Below are positions 6,963 through 14,876 of a DNA stretch of 32,516 nucleotides, in pieces (within the stretch, counting starts at the first letter, position 1; each line of letters opens with the position of its first letter). The stretch lies in contig NKXN01000085.1 of assembly GCA_002261155.1 (NCBI GenBank), positions 1-32,516 on the forward strand. The letters run 5' to 3'. The notes under the pieces are model-generated. The model searched no databases. It saw only the letters and a program-made list of their open reading frames with translations, and was not told where the DNA came from. Origin of the DNA: Bacillaceae bacterium SAS-127. GTDB taxonomy: Bacteria; Bacillota; Bacilli; Bacillales; Domibacillaceae. A program made the position numbers and the translations under genes.

Positions 6963-7553
6963 CTATTCTTTACTAATTCCTTCCCATACGACATCCAAAT
7001 GCTGATGAAATAGGTCTCTAATATCGGATGTTTGAGGTTGTAATAACGACCATGACATCATTGTGTGAAAATAGGTGCCTATGATGGTAGAAGCAATGAT
7101 ATCCGTATCCCATTTACTTTCTAGTTGTCCATTTTGTTTTGCATGATCAATGATGGAGGCGATCGTTTCTTGTAGCTGACGGATACTTTTTGATTCGCTC
7201 TCAACTACATAAGCTGATTTTACGATTTCCACTAACACATGTTTCATTAACTCCCCTTGTTCGATGTATCTGAACAATAAATCGTTTAGAATACATTGAA
7301 TTTTTTCTTTAGGATGTTGAAGATGTTGATGCTTTCCCGTGCTTTCCTGTAATAACTCGATTTGTGAATCCCCTAAATACAATAAAATCTGTTCTTTCTT
7401 TGCAAAATAATTAAAAAATGTTCCTTTAGCAATGCCACATGCAGAAGCAATTTCTTGAACGGTTACATTCTCATAGCCTTTTTCTTTAAATAGTTGGACA
7501 GCTCGTAGAAAAATTTGTTCTTTTAATTCCTTTTTACGATGTTCTCTAAGTAT
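6963..7553 (-). CDS. TetR/AcrR family repressor lacking a standard start codon
   Basis: The frame encodes a typical TetR protein. Its HTH (residues about 10-55) reads YENVTVQEIASACGIAKG followed by TFFNYFAKKEQIL, and its C-terminal ligand-binding domain ends at 6963. There is no ATG, GTG or TTG between the upstream in-frame stop (7569-7571) and the HTH; the first TTG in frame (7380-7382) would delete the whole DNA-binding domain. A ribosome site AGGGG lies eight bases before an ATA codon at 7551-7553, exactly where an ATG would be expected, which would give 196 residues. So it either uses a rare ATA start or has lost its start by ATG-to-ATA mutation. It heads the operon with DUF3995 and the FAD monooxygenase and has a perfect operator at its own promoter. 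Confidence 0.75.
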   Translation of the reverse strand: MLREHRKKELKEQIFLRAVQLFKEKGYENVTVQEIASACGIAKGTFFNYFAKKEQILLYLGDSQIELLQESTGKHQHLQHPKEKIQCILNDLLFRYIEQGELMKHVLVEIVKSAYVVESESKSIRQLQETIASIIDHAKQNGQLESKWDTDIIASTIIGTYFHTMMSWSLLQPQTSDIRDLFHQHLDVVWEGISKE

Positions 7554-7571
7554 ACGATCAACCCCTAACTA

Positions 7572-7591
7572 AAAATGACCAAGGTCATTTT
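7572..7591. promoter_or_regulatory. Perfect palindromic operator over the tetR promoter
   Basis: AAAATGACC and GGTCATTTT (9-bp perfect arms, 2-bp centre) overlap the -10 box of the minus-strand promoter. This is a strong candidate autoregulatory TetR site for the tetR-DUF3995-monooxygenase operon. Confidence 0.8.
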
Positions 7592-7615
7592 AAAGTGTAT
7601 TTTCTTTTCTGTCAA
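7587..7615 (-). promoter_or_regulatory. SigA-type promoter of the tetR-monooxygenase operon
   Basis: Read on the minus strand: TTGACA (7610-7615), 17-base spacer, TAAAAT (7587-7592). The operator begins at the -10 box. Confidence 0.75.
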
Positions 7616-7624
7616 TTGAAGTGT

Positions 7625-8179
7625 TTACACCCAAAAGCTCGGATATTCTCGGTTGCTACGTAAATTATTGATAATTAATGCGAAAAGGACGATCACAATT
7701 GAGCCAATTAGTACAGGAGTAATTAAGTAACTCCATTGCTGTTCACCCAGCATGACAACAAGTGGGTTAGCCCCAGCTGGTGGGTGCGTTGTTTTCGTTA
7801 GCATCATCATCGCGATGGCTAATCCCACAGATAAACCGATTGCCCAAGGTTCATCTCCCAACACATGATAGGTAGCTAAACCAATAAAGGTTGCAATGAA
7901 ATGACCGCCAATAATATTGCGCGGTTGTGATAATGGTGCGTTCCAAACACCAAATGCCAGTACGCAACTTGCCCCAAATGGAGCCATTAACCATCCGGTT
8001 GAAGTCATATTTGTTAACACAATTAAAGTGAAAATAGTGAGAAATCCGCCAATCAGCCCGGTTGCTACATCTTTTCCATGAACTTGTAGTGGACTTCTTC
8101 CCTTCCCTCTCATTTTAGATAAATAACGTACATGAAATGAAGGTATCCCTTCTTTGTTTGCTATAGTTGTACGATCCAT
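7625..8179 (-). CDS. HPP family integral membrane protein
   Basis: The 184-residue protein has four to five transmembrane helices and the family signature THPPAGANP around residues 133-141. Other family features are present: GGFLTIF, MAPFGASCVLAFG and SQPRNIIGGH. HPP proteins are poorly characterised; some have been proposed to transport nitrite. ATG with an AAGGAGGGG ribosome site. It has its own strong promoter (TTGACA-17-TAAAGT) framed by a pair of inverted 11-bp arms, so it is probably repressed by a dimeric regulator. It is likely monocistronic; the tetR promoter starts just downstream. Confidence 0.85.
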   Translation of the reverse strand: MDRTTIANKEGIPSFHVRYLSKMRGKGRSPLQVHGKDVATGLIGGFLTIFTLIVLTNMTSTGWLMAPFGASCVLAFGVWNAPLSQPRNIIGGHFIATFIGLATYHVLGDEPWAIGLSVGLAIAMMMLTKTTHPPAGANPLVVMLGEQQWSYLITPVLIGSIVIVLFALIINNLRSNREYPSFWV

Positions 8180-8207
8180 TATTTCCCCTCCTTGTTAATT
8201 ACTATTT

Positions 8208-8236
8208 ACTTTACACGCAACAAACTAACCTGTCAA
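8208..8236 (-). promoter_or_regulatory. SigA-type promoter of the HPP gene
   Basis: On the minus strand TTGACA (8231-8236) and TAAAGT (8208-8213) are separated by 17 bases. This is 29 bases before the HPP ATG. Confidence 0.75.
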
Positions 8237-8260
8237 TAATATTTTAAAAGGTTAGTTTGT
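8220..8260. promoter_or_regulatory. Inverted 11-bp arms flanking the HPP -35 box
   Basis: ACAAACTAACC (8220-8230) lies in the promoter spacer. Its perfect inverted partner GGTTAGTTTGT (8250-8260) lies upstream of the -35 box, 19 bases away. The geometry suggests a dimeric repressor site. The binding protein is unknown; the neighbouring CGNR regulator is one candidate. Confidence 0.65.
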
Positions 8261-8273
8261 GAGTTCATAAAAA

Positions 8274-8299
8274 AAGAACCAGCTCAAAAGCTAGTTCTT
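8274..8299 (-). terminator. Terminator of the CGNR regulator gene
   Basis: The stem AAGAACcAGCT / AGCTaGTTCTT is followed on the minus strand by a run of T, right at the stop of the gene ending at 8299. Confidence 0.75.
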
Positions 8300-8883
8300 C
8301 ATTCATCATCAGGTTGCCGATGTTGAAATCGAGCGACCTTTTGTCTATTTCCGCATATTTTCATTGAACACCATTTACGTCTTCCGCTCTTATCCATAAA
8401 TAACAGTACGCAATCTTGGTTGGAGCATCGTTTAAGCGAGATCAGCTTGTTCTCCGCTATTAAAGATAACGCATCAAAGGCAATCAATGATAGAAGGACA
8501 TTTTCTATCTCACCAACAGGAATAGGCACCAATTGTTGATTCCATAATTGATAAGTGAAAGGGGCTTTTTCGATCGTTTCTTCTAAAAAAACAATAAACT
8601 CATTTGGAATGGCTTGTCCATCGGCTATTAATTCATATTGATGTCTTAACACCGCACGAATATCTAGAATATGAGATATTATTTGTTCCATCCGCTCTTC
8701 TATCTTTAAAAATAGCTGATCATCCCAAAAGGGGTTTTCCTCTTTTACGACATGCAGCCAATCGAGCACATCTTTCCCTGTCAGCAATAAATCATGTCGC
8801 TGGCCACGTCTTACTAGCTCCGTGTTGACTAAATCTATAGAAAGATACCCTGATATTAGTGGGAATTTTTTTGTCTCCGTCAT
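8299..8883 (-). CDS. CGNR zinc-finger / ABATE domain regulator
   Basis: The 194-residue protein combines an N-terminal ABATE (DUF1470-like) domain with a C-terminal CGNR zinc finger. The zinc ligands are visible at about residues 157-181 (CSNQDC ... WCSMKICGNR). The family is regarded as stress- or ligand-responsive transcription regulators in which ABATE senses and the CGNR finger binds DNA. ATG with a TAGGAG ribosome site. The gene is flanked by its own terminator and by the HPP gene, whose promoter contains paired inverted arms that this protein could recognise; that pairing is inferred from proximity only. Confidence 0.85.
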   Translation of the reverse strand: MTETKKFPLISGYLSIDLVNTELVRRGQRHDLLLTGKDVLDWLHVVKEENPFWDDQLFLKIEERMEQIISHILDIRAVLRHQYELIADGQAIPNEFIVFLEETIEKAPFTYQLWNQQLVPIPVGEIENVLLSLIAFDALSLIAENKLISLKRCSNQDCVLLFMDKSGRRKWCSMKICGNRQKVARFQHRQPDDE

Positions 8884-8974
8884 TATGCATAACTCCTATT
8901 TTAGATTTATCATTATTATACCTTGTTTCCCTACCTTTCAATAATTTCTCGTTTCGGATGTTTTAAACAGACAA

Positions 8975-9002
8975 AAACGAGACCTAGACACAGATCTCGT
9001 TT
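8975..9002 (-). terminator. Terminator of the DUF2935 gene
   Basis: AAACGAGA (8975-8982) pairs with TCTCGTTT (8995-9002). On the minus strand the stem is followed by TTTGTCTGTTT, overlapping the stop codon of the gene ending at 9002. Confidence 0.7.
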
Positions 9003-9424
9003 CATACAGAAAGTAACGCTTTTGAAATGCCAATGAAGTATTCAGATTCGCGGATGATATGATTGATGACTGTTTTAGCTACAGGATTTTTTTGAACGGC
9101 AGCACTGTTCTCTTTAATTTGTTGGCACAGCTCAATGAATTGTTCACTTTGCTTTAGGCAAAATTCGGTTAGCTTTAATACTTCTTGATAAAGTATTGCT
9201 GGAATGTAGCTAGTTGAGCGGTTGATGGCTTCGATTATTCCGACGATCTTTTGATGTGTTGCTGATAAAGAAGCTTCCCATGTCTTTAAGGCTTCCACGT
9301 ATTCTTTCTCTAAGTCCGGCAGTAATTCTCGAATGACGACGGTATGTTCTTCTTCTTGATGCTTCCAAAATTCAGCCTCGTCCAGTATGCGCAGCGGCAT
9401 TTGCGAACCATAATAAAATTGCAT
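9002..9424 (-). CDS. DUF2935-type helical protein (single domain)
   Basis: The 140-residue, almost wholly helical protein has the N-terminal signature RILDEAEFWKHQEEEHT, matching DUF2935. In that family conserved Glu and His residues suggest a four-helix metal-binding bundle. Many relatives contain two such repeats (about 260 residues), so this is a single-repeat version. The cellular role is unknown. ATG with GGAAGGAG ribosome site. It is divergent from the small gene at 9560, so the 135-base gap holds both promoters. Confidence 0.75.
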   Translation of the reverse strand: MQFYYGSQMPLRILDEAEFWKHQEEEHTVVIRELLPDLEKEYVEALKTWEASLSATHQKIVGIIEAINRSTSYIPAILYQEVLKLTEFCLKQSEQFIELCQQIKENSAAVQKNPVAKTVINHIIRESEYFIGISKALLSV

Positions 9425-9559
9425 CGGCTTTCTCCTTCCATCGCTTGTTTAGTACATGCTATGACTGCGAGTGAAGAAGTATGAATTAACCTTGCCCGCA
9501 TACTTTATGCAAAGGAGGTCAGACTAACAGAGAATGTTGCTGAAAGGAGAAAGAGGCTG

Positions 9560-9730
9560 ATGAAGCAGAAAAAAGAGCAAGGCATGGGATCTAGACTGAT
9601 GAATGAAGAAGAAGCAATTCAAGCTGTACAGCAAGCGGATAGCACGGATAATGGGATGAGTATTACTCAGGAGCAAATAAACGATGTGTATAATGAGGGA
9701 ACGATTGATCAGAGGCAAGAGCGCAAATAG
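9560..9730 (+). CDS. 56-residue hydrophilic small protein
   Basis: The frame from ATG 9560 to TAG 9728-9730 encodes a charged, Gln- and Glu-rich protein (starting MKQKKEQGMG, containing MNEEEAIQAVQQ and SITQEQINDVYNEG). It has no membrane segment. It is preceded by AAAGGAGAAAGAGGCTG, a good ribosome site, and followed by a strong terminator that overlaps its stop codon; both support a real gene. It is similar in character to the short DUF4021-like proteins of Bacillus, though I am not sure of that assignment. An 8-codon frame (9534-9560) overlaps its start (TGATG) and might be a leader, but its own ribosome site is too distant. Confidence 0.75.
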   Translation: MKQKKEQGMGSRLMNEEEAIQAVQQADSTDNGMSITQEQINDVYNEGTIDQRQERK

Positions 9731-9762
9731 GTAAAGAGGTTTTCTCCTCTTTTCCTATTTGC
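9723..9762 (+). terminator. Strong terminator of the 56-residue gene
   Basis: GCAAATAGG (9723-9731) pairs with CCTATTTGC (9754-9762), and inner AAAGAGG / CCTCTTT extends the stem. Confidence 0.8.
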
Positions 9763-10000
9763 AGTGAAAACATTTCCCCCCAAATTATTTCCCCGGCAAG
9801 CGCAGGATTTGACAAGAAGTTCTATTGTTTTTGAATAGTATTCTTTTTATCATCGACAAAATTACGAATGGCATTTAAGAGGTGTAAGAATGAAAAAAAC
9901 CTCTTATCGCTTGTCCTTTTATACTTCCTAGCCTATCGTTTTATTTGGATTCAAGCAAAACGATAGGAGAATCCTTTCATTTTTTTTCATTCCTCCATTC
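9763..10000. other. Intergenic stretch with two stem structures
   Basis: No supported gene is seen. It holds AAGAGGT...ACCTCTT (9881-9906) and CCTATCGTTTT / AAAACGATAGG (9932-9942 and 9957-9967). The latter lies 3' of the ECF ATPase gene and is its likely terminator, although no T-run follows on that strand. A 13-codon frame (9889-9930) with a ribosome-like site is not enough to call a gene. Confidence 0.5.
9932..9967 (-). terminator. Probable terminator of ECF operon 1
   Basis: Perfect 11-bp arms are separated by 14 bases, 34 bases after the last gene of the minus-strand operon. Confidence 0.55.
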
Positions 10001-11404
10001 TTATTCGATGGTGATCGTTTGCTGGCATGCCAGTTGAACGAACGCTTGATCATGTGTAATGACGAGAATCATTTTTCCCATTTCACGTAACCTTCGTGTC
10101 GCTTCAACGACATTTAACATATTTCCCCCATCTAATCCGCTTGTCGACTCATCTAAAAGAATCAATTGTGCGTCCGAACAATAGGCAACGGCTAATGTTA
10201 CGCGTTGCTTTTCTCCACCAGATAATGAAGCGGGATGTCGATGTCTTAAATCATGTAGTCCGAATAACTGTAGAGCTTCCTCTATTCTTTCTTGCAATTG
10301 CTTTGTCTTTCTTTTCCCTAATTGCAATTCATGTTCTACACTATCTGTATAAAGCTGATAGTCTGAATCCTGCATCACAAAAAAGCTCATTTTTTCTCGC
10401 TTTGTTTTAGAAAGACGGGCTCCTTCATATGTAATTACACCTGTTTTTTCTTTATATAATCCACATAACACTTTGCATAAAGTCGTCTTGCCGACTCCGT
10501 TTTTGCCTAAAACACCAACAACTTCCCCTGACTTGATTTGGAAAGAAAGGTTGTTTGTTTTCAAACTTTTTCTCTTGTAGCTATACGTTACGTTCTCAGC
10601 TTGCAAGGTTGATGGTTTAGAAGAAGCTAAAAAGAAGGGGGCAACTTGCTCAGTCATTTCAGGATGACGCAGTCCGTATGTTTTTAACTTTTGATAGTCT
10701 AACCTTATGAACTCTTCAGCTGTCCACTGCTTTTTGATCTCTCCTGCACTTATGCATACGATGTGATCTGCGATTTGTAGCAATGAATGGACACGGTGTT
10801 CACTTATGACAATCGTTGTCCCTCTCTTTTTTAAATCTTGTAAAATCAGCAATAAAGTGGCGATTGATTCACAATCGAGATTGGCTGTCGGTTCATCTAG
10901 GATTAATAAAGAAGGAGATAAAAGTGTTGCTGCCGCAATGGCGACTCGCTGCTTTTCTCCACTGGAAAGCCGATTAACAGAAGACTGTAGCAAATACTCA
11001 ATTTTTAGTAATTTAGCTTGTATCGAAATTTTTCGATGAATATCATCAGGTGCCACTCCTAAATTTTCTGCTGTAAATGCTAATTCATCTTTCACCTTTT
11101 CCATGAAAAATTGACTGCGTGGATCTTGGAAAACAACCCCTATTTCCTTCGCGCGAACTTCCGCCTTCATTTCGTTCGGAGGGATTCCATTTATTTTAAT
11201 ACCCCCTTCCAGTTGTCCTTCGTAGAAGCCCGGGGCGAGGCCGTTCATCAATCGAAGAAGTGTGCTTTTTCCATGTCCTGATTTCCCACATAATATCATA
11301 CATTCCCCGGCTTGAACGGTTAAATCGACATGCTTGATAGCAGGAAAAAGTTGTTTTTCTTCTGTTCTTCCGTATGAAAACGAAACATTATTAAACGTAA
11401 TCAT
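10001..11404 (-). CDS. ECF transporter double ATPase (operon 1)
   Basis: The 467-residue protein is two ABC ATPase domains fused in tandem, equivalent to EcfA1-EcfA2 in one chain. Domain 1: Walker A GKSGHGKST (about 40-48), signature LSSGEKQR (146-153), Walker B LLILDEPT (166-173). Domain 2: Walker A GKNGVGKTT (300-308), signature LSGGEKQR (394-401), Walker B LILLDEST (415-422), with Ser in place of the usual Pro. It should drive import through the T and S subunits encoded upstream. I start at ATG 11402-11404, which overlaps the ecfT stop (TGATG), not at the TTG just before. The paralogous ATPase of operon 2 (14877-16271) has the same architecture. Confidence 0.9.
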   Translation of the reverse strand: MITFNNVSFSYGRTEEKQLFPAIKHVDLTVQAGECMILCGKSGHGKSTLLRLMNGLAPGFYEGQLEGGIKINGIPPNEMKAEVRAKEIGVVFQDPRSQFFMEKVKDELAFTAENLGVAPDDIHRKISIQAKLLKIEYLLQSSVNRLSSGEKQRVAIAAATLLSPSLLILDEPTANLDCESIATLLLILQDLKKRGTTIVISEHRVHSLLQIADHIVCISAGEIKKQWTAEEFIRLDYQKLKTYGLRHPEMTEQVAPFFLASSKPSTLQAENVTYSYKRKSLKTNNLSFQIKSGEVVGVLGKNGVGKTTLCKVLCGLYKEKTGVITYEGARLSKTKREKMSFFVMQDSDYQLYTDSVEHELQLGKRKTKQLQERIEEALQLFGLHDLRHRHPASLSGGEKQRVTLAVAYCSDAQLILLDESTSGLDGGNMLNVVEATRRLREMGKMILVITHDQAFVQLACQQTITIE

Positions 11405-12078
11405 CAAAAAATTCCTTTCATCATATAAACTGCGCCGCCGATCGATAAGAAAAAGAGAAGGCTGAATGCATCTGCTACTCCTAATTTTGTCTCATAAATG
11501 GTCGTTCTTTTTCGTTCGACTTCAATCCCGCGCAATTCAGCAGACGCACCTAACTCTGTTGATAATTTTAAACACCGTATAATAAGAGGGACAAAAAAAC
11601 ACTCGTATAAAACAACTGGGTGACGAATAGCATCCCAAACATTTGAAAAAATCCCTCTTACTCGAATCCCTTCTCGAATCGTTCGAACTTCCGTGAGAAT
11701 GACAGGATAAAAACGAATTAAGACTGTGACAATGATCAGAATCGATTTAGGTACGCTAAATTTCTCAAGGGAGTATAAGATTTTACTAGGACTTGTATGA
11801 ATAAAAACATAACCAATCATCATCAACGGCAGCATTTTTATAAATGTGTATAACAAAATAAATAGAGCGTTAATTGAAAAAGGGATACTAATTAACAACA
11901 CTTTCCCAATTGCATAAAAAAAGATGAAATAGATCGCTGCTTTTCTACGTTTATTTACTAATAAGTAAAGAAGAGTGGCTGCCATTAACAGTAGAAACTG
12001 CCCCTCTGTTTGAATCGTAAATGCTAGTATGGCAACGAGTAACATAATGCTTATTTGTGTGCGTGGGTCGATATTCAT
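11404..12078 (-). CDS. ECF transporter T component (operon 1)
   Basis: The 224-residue membrane protein has about five to six helices and the CbiQ/EcfT fold. The two coupling-helix signatures typical of EcfT are visible as REGIRVRGI (about 130s) and GASAELRGIEV (about 180s); these contact the ATPase grooves. It links the substrate-binding S protein to the ATPase in the membrane. Its ATG overlaps the S-component stop (ATGA) and its own stop overlaps the ATPase start (TGATG), indicating translational coupling across the operon. Confidence 0.88.
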   Translation of the reverse strand: MNIDPRTQISIMLLVAILAFTIQTEGQFLLLMAATLLYLLVNKRRKAAIYFIFFYAIGKVLLISIPFSINALFILLYTFIKMLPLMMIGYVFIHTSPSKILYSLEKFSVPKSILIIVTVLIRFYPVILTEVRTIREGIRVRGIFSNVWDAIRHPVVLYECFFVPLIIRCLKLSTELGASAELRGIEVERKRTTIYETKLGVADAFSLLFFLSIGGAVYMMKGIF

Positions 12079-12683
12079 ACCAATCTAGCTTTCTGAATAT
12101 GTTTTTTGAATAGTCTCTCTCCAAAATAACAGCCAAGAAATGCTCCTATAACGGACAGTACACACATAAAAAGAACAATACTAGGTGTTTCATACAATCG
12201 AATCATATTAGTCATGGCCTCTGGCGAATAATACGCTTCTAATGTAGCAATATACTGTTCTTTAAAGAACATGAGCGGAAAAACCCCACTGAAACAAAAA
12301 CCTAAATAATAGACAGAGTAACCGATGGCATTTCTAAACGTGTTACGATATGAGTCCTTCCCTCGCATTGCCCATTCGCTCAGAATACCGAAGAAAATAT
12401 AAACAGGTAAATACTGAAGCATTCCCATCGCGATGAAAAACAAGCCTAAAATGGTCGAAGAGAAAAACAAAACGCCTTTTTTATTAATTTTATTCGCCAT
12501 GATGATATAAACAGGGCCTGTCAATAAAGCACCTAATCCCCCACCGATCGATTCAGAGAAAACACTTGAAACAGTTATTGCGATACTTAAAATAATGATC
12601 ATCGCAATATTAAAAATCGCCAATGTAATAAAGTCCCTCGCTTTCCATCTCATATTAGAAGCTGTCGTGTTGTTTTGTAACAT
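12075..12683 (-). CDS. ECF transporter substrate-binding S component, MptD/Trep_Strep type (operon 1)
   Basis: The 202-residue membrane protein has about six helices. Its length, hydrophobic pattern and loops (e.g. GGGLGALLTGPVY near 45-60, GVFPLMFF) fit the MptD/Trep_Strep family of putative ECF S components, whose substrates are mostly unassigned. S components bind the substrate and topple in the membrane to release it. I start at ATG 12681-12683 because GAAAGGAAG stands upstream; the longer frame from 12728 has no ribosome site and runs through the putative operator. First gene of the operon, divergent from two AraC genes. Confidence 0.82.
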   Translation of the reverse strand: MLQNNTTASNMRWKARDFITLAIFNIAMIIILSIAITVSSVFSESIGGGLGALLTGPVYIIMANKINKKGVLFFSSTILGLFFIAMGMLQYLPVYIFFGILSEWAMRGKDSYRNTFRNAIGYSVYYLGFCFSGVFPLMFFKEQYIATLEAYYSPEAMTNMIRLYETPSIVLFMCVLSVIGAFLGCYFGERLFKKHIQKARLV

Positions 12684-12726
12684 ACAATTCTTCCTTTCTT
12701 TTACTATAATAAATATGATATTATTC

Positions 12727-12753
12727 AATTGAAATTAATTATCAATTTCAATT
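12727..12753. promoter_or_regulatory. Palindrome with Fur-box-like core between ECF operon 1 and araC
   Basis: AATTGAAATT (12727-12736) and AATTTCAATT (12744-12753) are perfect inverted arms. Within them TGAAATTAATTATCA (12730-12744) matches the Bacillus Fur consensus TGATAATNATTATCA at 12 of 14 defined positions. It lies between divergent promoters, just downstream of a TATAAT-like box on the minus strand, a typical Fur position. AT-rich sequence can mimic Fur boxes, so this is a candidate only. Confidence 0.5.
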
Positions 12754-12856
12754 ATAGTTATAATAGATGATTCACTTCTGTGCTGCAATATATTTGTGAA
12801 CGATCTGTCTCTTTCTAATAAATTTCTGTCTAATACTTATAAGGAGGGCTTGGAAT

Positions 12857-13816
12857 TTGGAAGGAACACTCATTGAACTATTTGAAAGTTGCTTATCTCG
12901 ATATCAATTCCGCCAGTTAAATATGAAGCATTGCGAAGGATGTACTTATATGGTCAAAGAGAAATGGGGAGAAGGCATCTATTGGTATTATTCCTATAAG
13001 GGGTTATTTGCTGTTACTGTTCATAATCTGCAGCTAAAAGAAGACTTTATTATGGAACAAATACAATCAGAATCCTTTTGTATTTATTATTATGAATCGA
13101 TCGATGGGGTTAATTTGATTAAGAATGAAGCGATCAGGCCAAATAAATTATATTATTCTGTCAGTGACAACGATTTATGTAGAGTTTTTATTCGAAAACA
13201 TTCTCATTTGCAATGTGTCAGCTTAGAGATCACTCCTTCGTACTACGAACAATTTCTAAAGGGTCGATATGCATGTACATATGAGGAGACGATTAACATC
13301 ATTAAAGAAATGGCTTATATGAGAGGTTGCCAAGACCTGATTGTTCTCTTGATGAGTTTGAAATATTATCAAGGTTCTGGTAGTGCTGCACGTATTTTCT
13401 ATGAAAGCAAAGTGGCTGAAGCGTTATCTATTATTTTATCGAAACAAGATTCAAGTGTTGGTTCCCCACTGATGTCCCCCTGTTTAAATGCAGATTCAGA
13501 TATGCTCCAGCATGTGATCGACTATATTGATCAGCATTTTGAACAGTCGATTCGTTTACATACATTAGCTAAAATCAGTTGTATGGGGACAACTTCACTA
13601 AAAACGAAGTTCAAATCGACGTATGGATGTACGATTACAGAATACATTCAGAAAAAACGAATTCAGCAAGCCCAGCAATTACTTATGAACAGCGATTTAT
13701 TAATTGGTCAAATTTCAGCAACGGTTGGCTATAATACCCCTAGCTACTTCACCGAAATATTCCGGAAGCAAACGGGTGTATTACCGAAAGAATATCGTGA
13801 ATTGTATCGTCAATAG
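12857..13816 (+). CDS. AraC family regulator, paralog 1
   Basis: The 319-residue protein has a C-terminal AraC double helix-turn-helix (about residues 215-315; second helix pair ends TPSYFTEIFRKQTGVLPKEYR). Its N-terminal domain of about 200 residues carries the segments GIYWYYSYKGLFAV and CIYYYES, and is also found in its neighbour. It starts with TTG (12857-12859) eight bases after AAGGAGGG. It is divergent from ECF operon 1 across a palindromic region, which suggests that it controls that operon in response to the imported ligand. AraC proteins linked to siderophore systems have this arrangement, but the ligand here is not known. Confidence 0.88.
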   Translation: MEGTLIELFESCLSRYQFRQLNMKHCEGCTYMVKEKWGEGIYWYYSYKGLFAVTVHNLQLKEDFIMEQIQSESFCIYYYESIDGVNLIKNEAIRPNKLYYSVSDNDLCRVFIRKHSHLQCVSLEITPSYYEQFLKGRYACTYEETINIIKEMAYMRGCQDLIVLLMSLKYYQGSGSAARIFYESKVAEALSIILSKQDSSVGSPLMSPCLNADSDMLQHVIDYIDQHFEQSIRLHTLAKISCMGTTSLKTKFKSTYGCTITEYIQKKRIQQAQQLLMNSDLLIGQISATVGYNTPSYFTEIFRKQTGVLPKEYRELYRQ

Positions 13817-13861
13817 GTGGATTATAACTATTTGATTCTAATGAAAGGAGCCATGGAGTTT

Positions 13862-14845
13862 ATGCAACAATCACTTCAACAGTTCTATCAAAGTTGCTTA
13901 GATAAAAATCATTTTGTTGCTGTACCGACTAATCAAAAAGAGGGAAACGGCTATGCAGTAAATAGTCAGTATTTTGAAGGTGACTATTGGTATTATTGTC
14001 ATCGAAACTTATTTTCGATCTGCACACATGACTTCACCGTTAAAGAGGATGTATTCATCAATCAAAAGCAACCTAGTTATTTATCGATTTATTATTATCA
14101 AACAGTCGAAGCTTATTTCTATCCCGCTCACTCACCCATCGAGTCGAATAGCATTTATTGCAATGTCAGTGACAACGAAGCGTATCAAGTGCATTTTAAA
14201 AAGGGGTCACAACTGAAAAGTATTAGTATGTATATTACACCAGTGTATTTTGAGCAATTTATACAACCGCACTATGACTTTTCTTATGAAGAATCGGTCG
14301 AAGTTTTCCGGCGTGTGAAAAATCCTAGCCGGTGGAGTGATCTTATTACACTGATGTTGAAAATTGGGAACTATCAAGGTGCAGGCGTTGCGGCACGTCT
14401 TTTTTATGAAGGGATGGTGGCGGAAGCTCTCGCTTTAATGATAACGAATCATCATGCCGAGCAAAAATATCAGCGAAAGGCTCGATGTTCAAGAGATGAT
14501 GAGAAAATGCTAGAAAGGGTCGTCCATTATATTGATGGCCATCTTCACGAGCACTTGAGGCTGTCTCAGCTCGCTGCGATCGCATGTATGGGAGTGACTT
14601 CTTTAAAGGTGAAATTCAAGAAAAGATATGAATGTACGATTACTTCTTTTATTCAAAAGAAACGCATTTCCTATGCACAGAAGCTCTTACTGACAACGGA
14701 TTTACTGATTGGCCAAATAGCTGTAATGGTTGGTTATCATAATGCTAGTCGATTCACAGAGCTGTTTCGAAAGCACACGGGGTTCCTTCCTTCTGAATAT
14801 AGAGAAACGAATCAATCTATGTCTAACGATATCGGTGAACAATAG
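13862..14845 (+). CDS. AraC family regulator, paralog 2
   Basis: This 327-residue regulator aligns end to end with the gene just upstream: DYWYYCHRNLFSI versus IYWYYSYKGLFAV, YCNVSDNEAYQV versus YYSVSDNDLCRV, YQGAGVAARLFYEG versus YQGSGSAARIFYES, and the same HTH. The two are tandem duplicates. I start at ATG 13862-13864, which lines up with the start of paralog 1 and has AAAGGAG 11 bases upstream; earlier in-frame starts (13817, 13853) are less likely. Its 3' end meets the terminator shared with ECF operon 2, which transcribes towards it. A natural reading is one regulator per ECF operon. Confidence 0.87.
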   Translation: MQQSLQQFYQSCLDKNHFVAVPTNQKEGNGYAVNSQYFEGDYWYYCHRNLFSICTHDFTVKEDVFINQKQPSYLSIYYYQTVEAYFYPAHSPIESNSIYCNVSDNEAYQVHFKKGSQLKSISMYITPVYFEQFIQPHYDFSYEESVEVFRRVKNPSRWSDLITLMLKIGNYQGAGVAARLFYEGMVAEALALMITNHHAEQKYQRKARCSRDDEKMLERVVHYIDGHLHEHLRLSQLAAIACMGVTSLKVKFKKRYECTITSFIQKKRISYAQKLLLTTDLLIGQIAVMVGYHNASRFTELFRKHTGFLPSEYRETNQSMSNDIGEQ

Positions 14846-14870
14846 TAGCACAGAAAATGTACTACTATTG
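14840..14870. terminator. Bidirectional terminator between araC 2 and ECF operon 2
   Basis: CAATAGTAG (14840-14848) pairs with CTACTATTG (14862-14870), with T-rich sequence on the plus side. It overlaps the araC stop and lies just before the convergent ATPase stop. Confidence 0.7.
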
Positions 14871-14876
14871 CTTGTT

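Noticed and set aside
9889-9930. A 13-codon frame after AAGAGGTG
   Set aside because: It is too short and lies within a stem structure, with no supporting context.
10096-10410. A 104-residue plus-strand frame
   Set aside because: It is the antisense shadow of the ECF ATPase gene, whose Walker and signature motifs are unambiguous.
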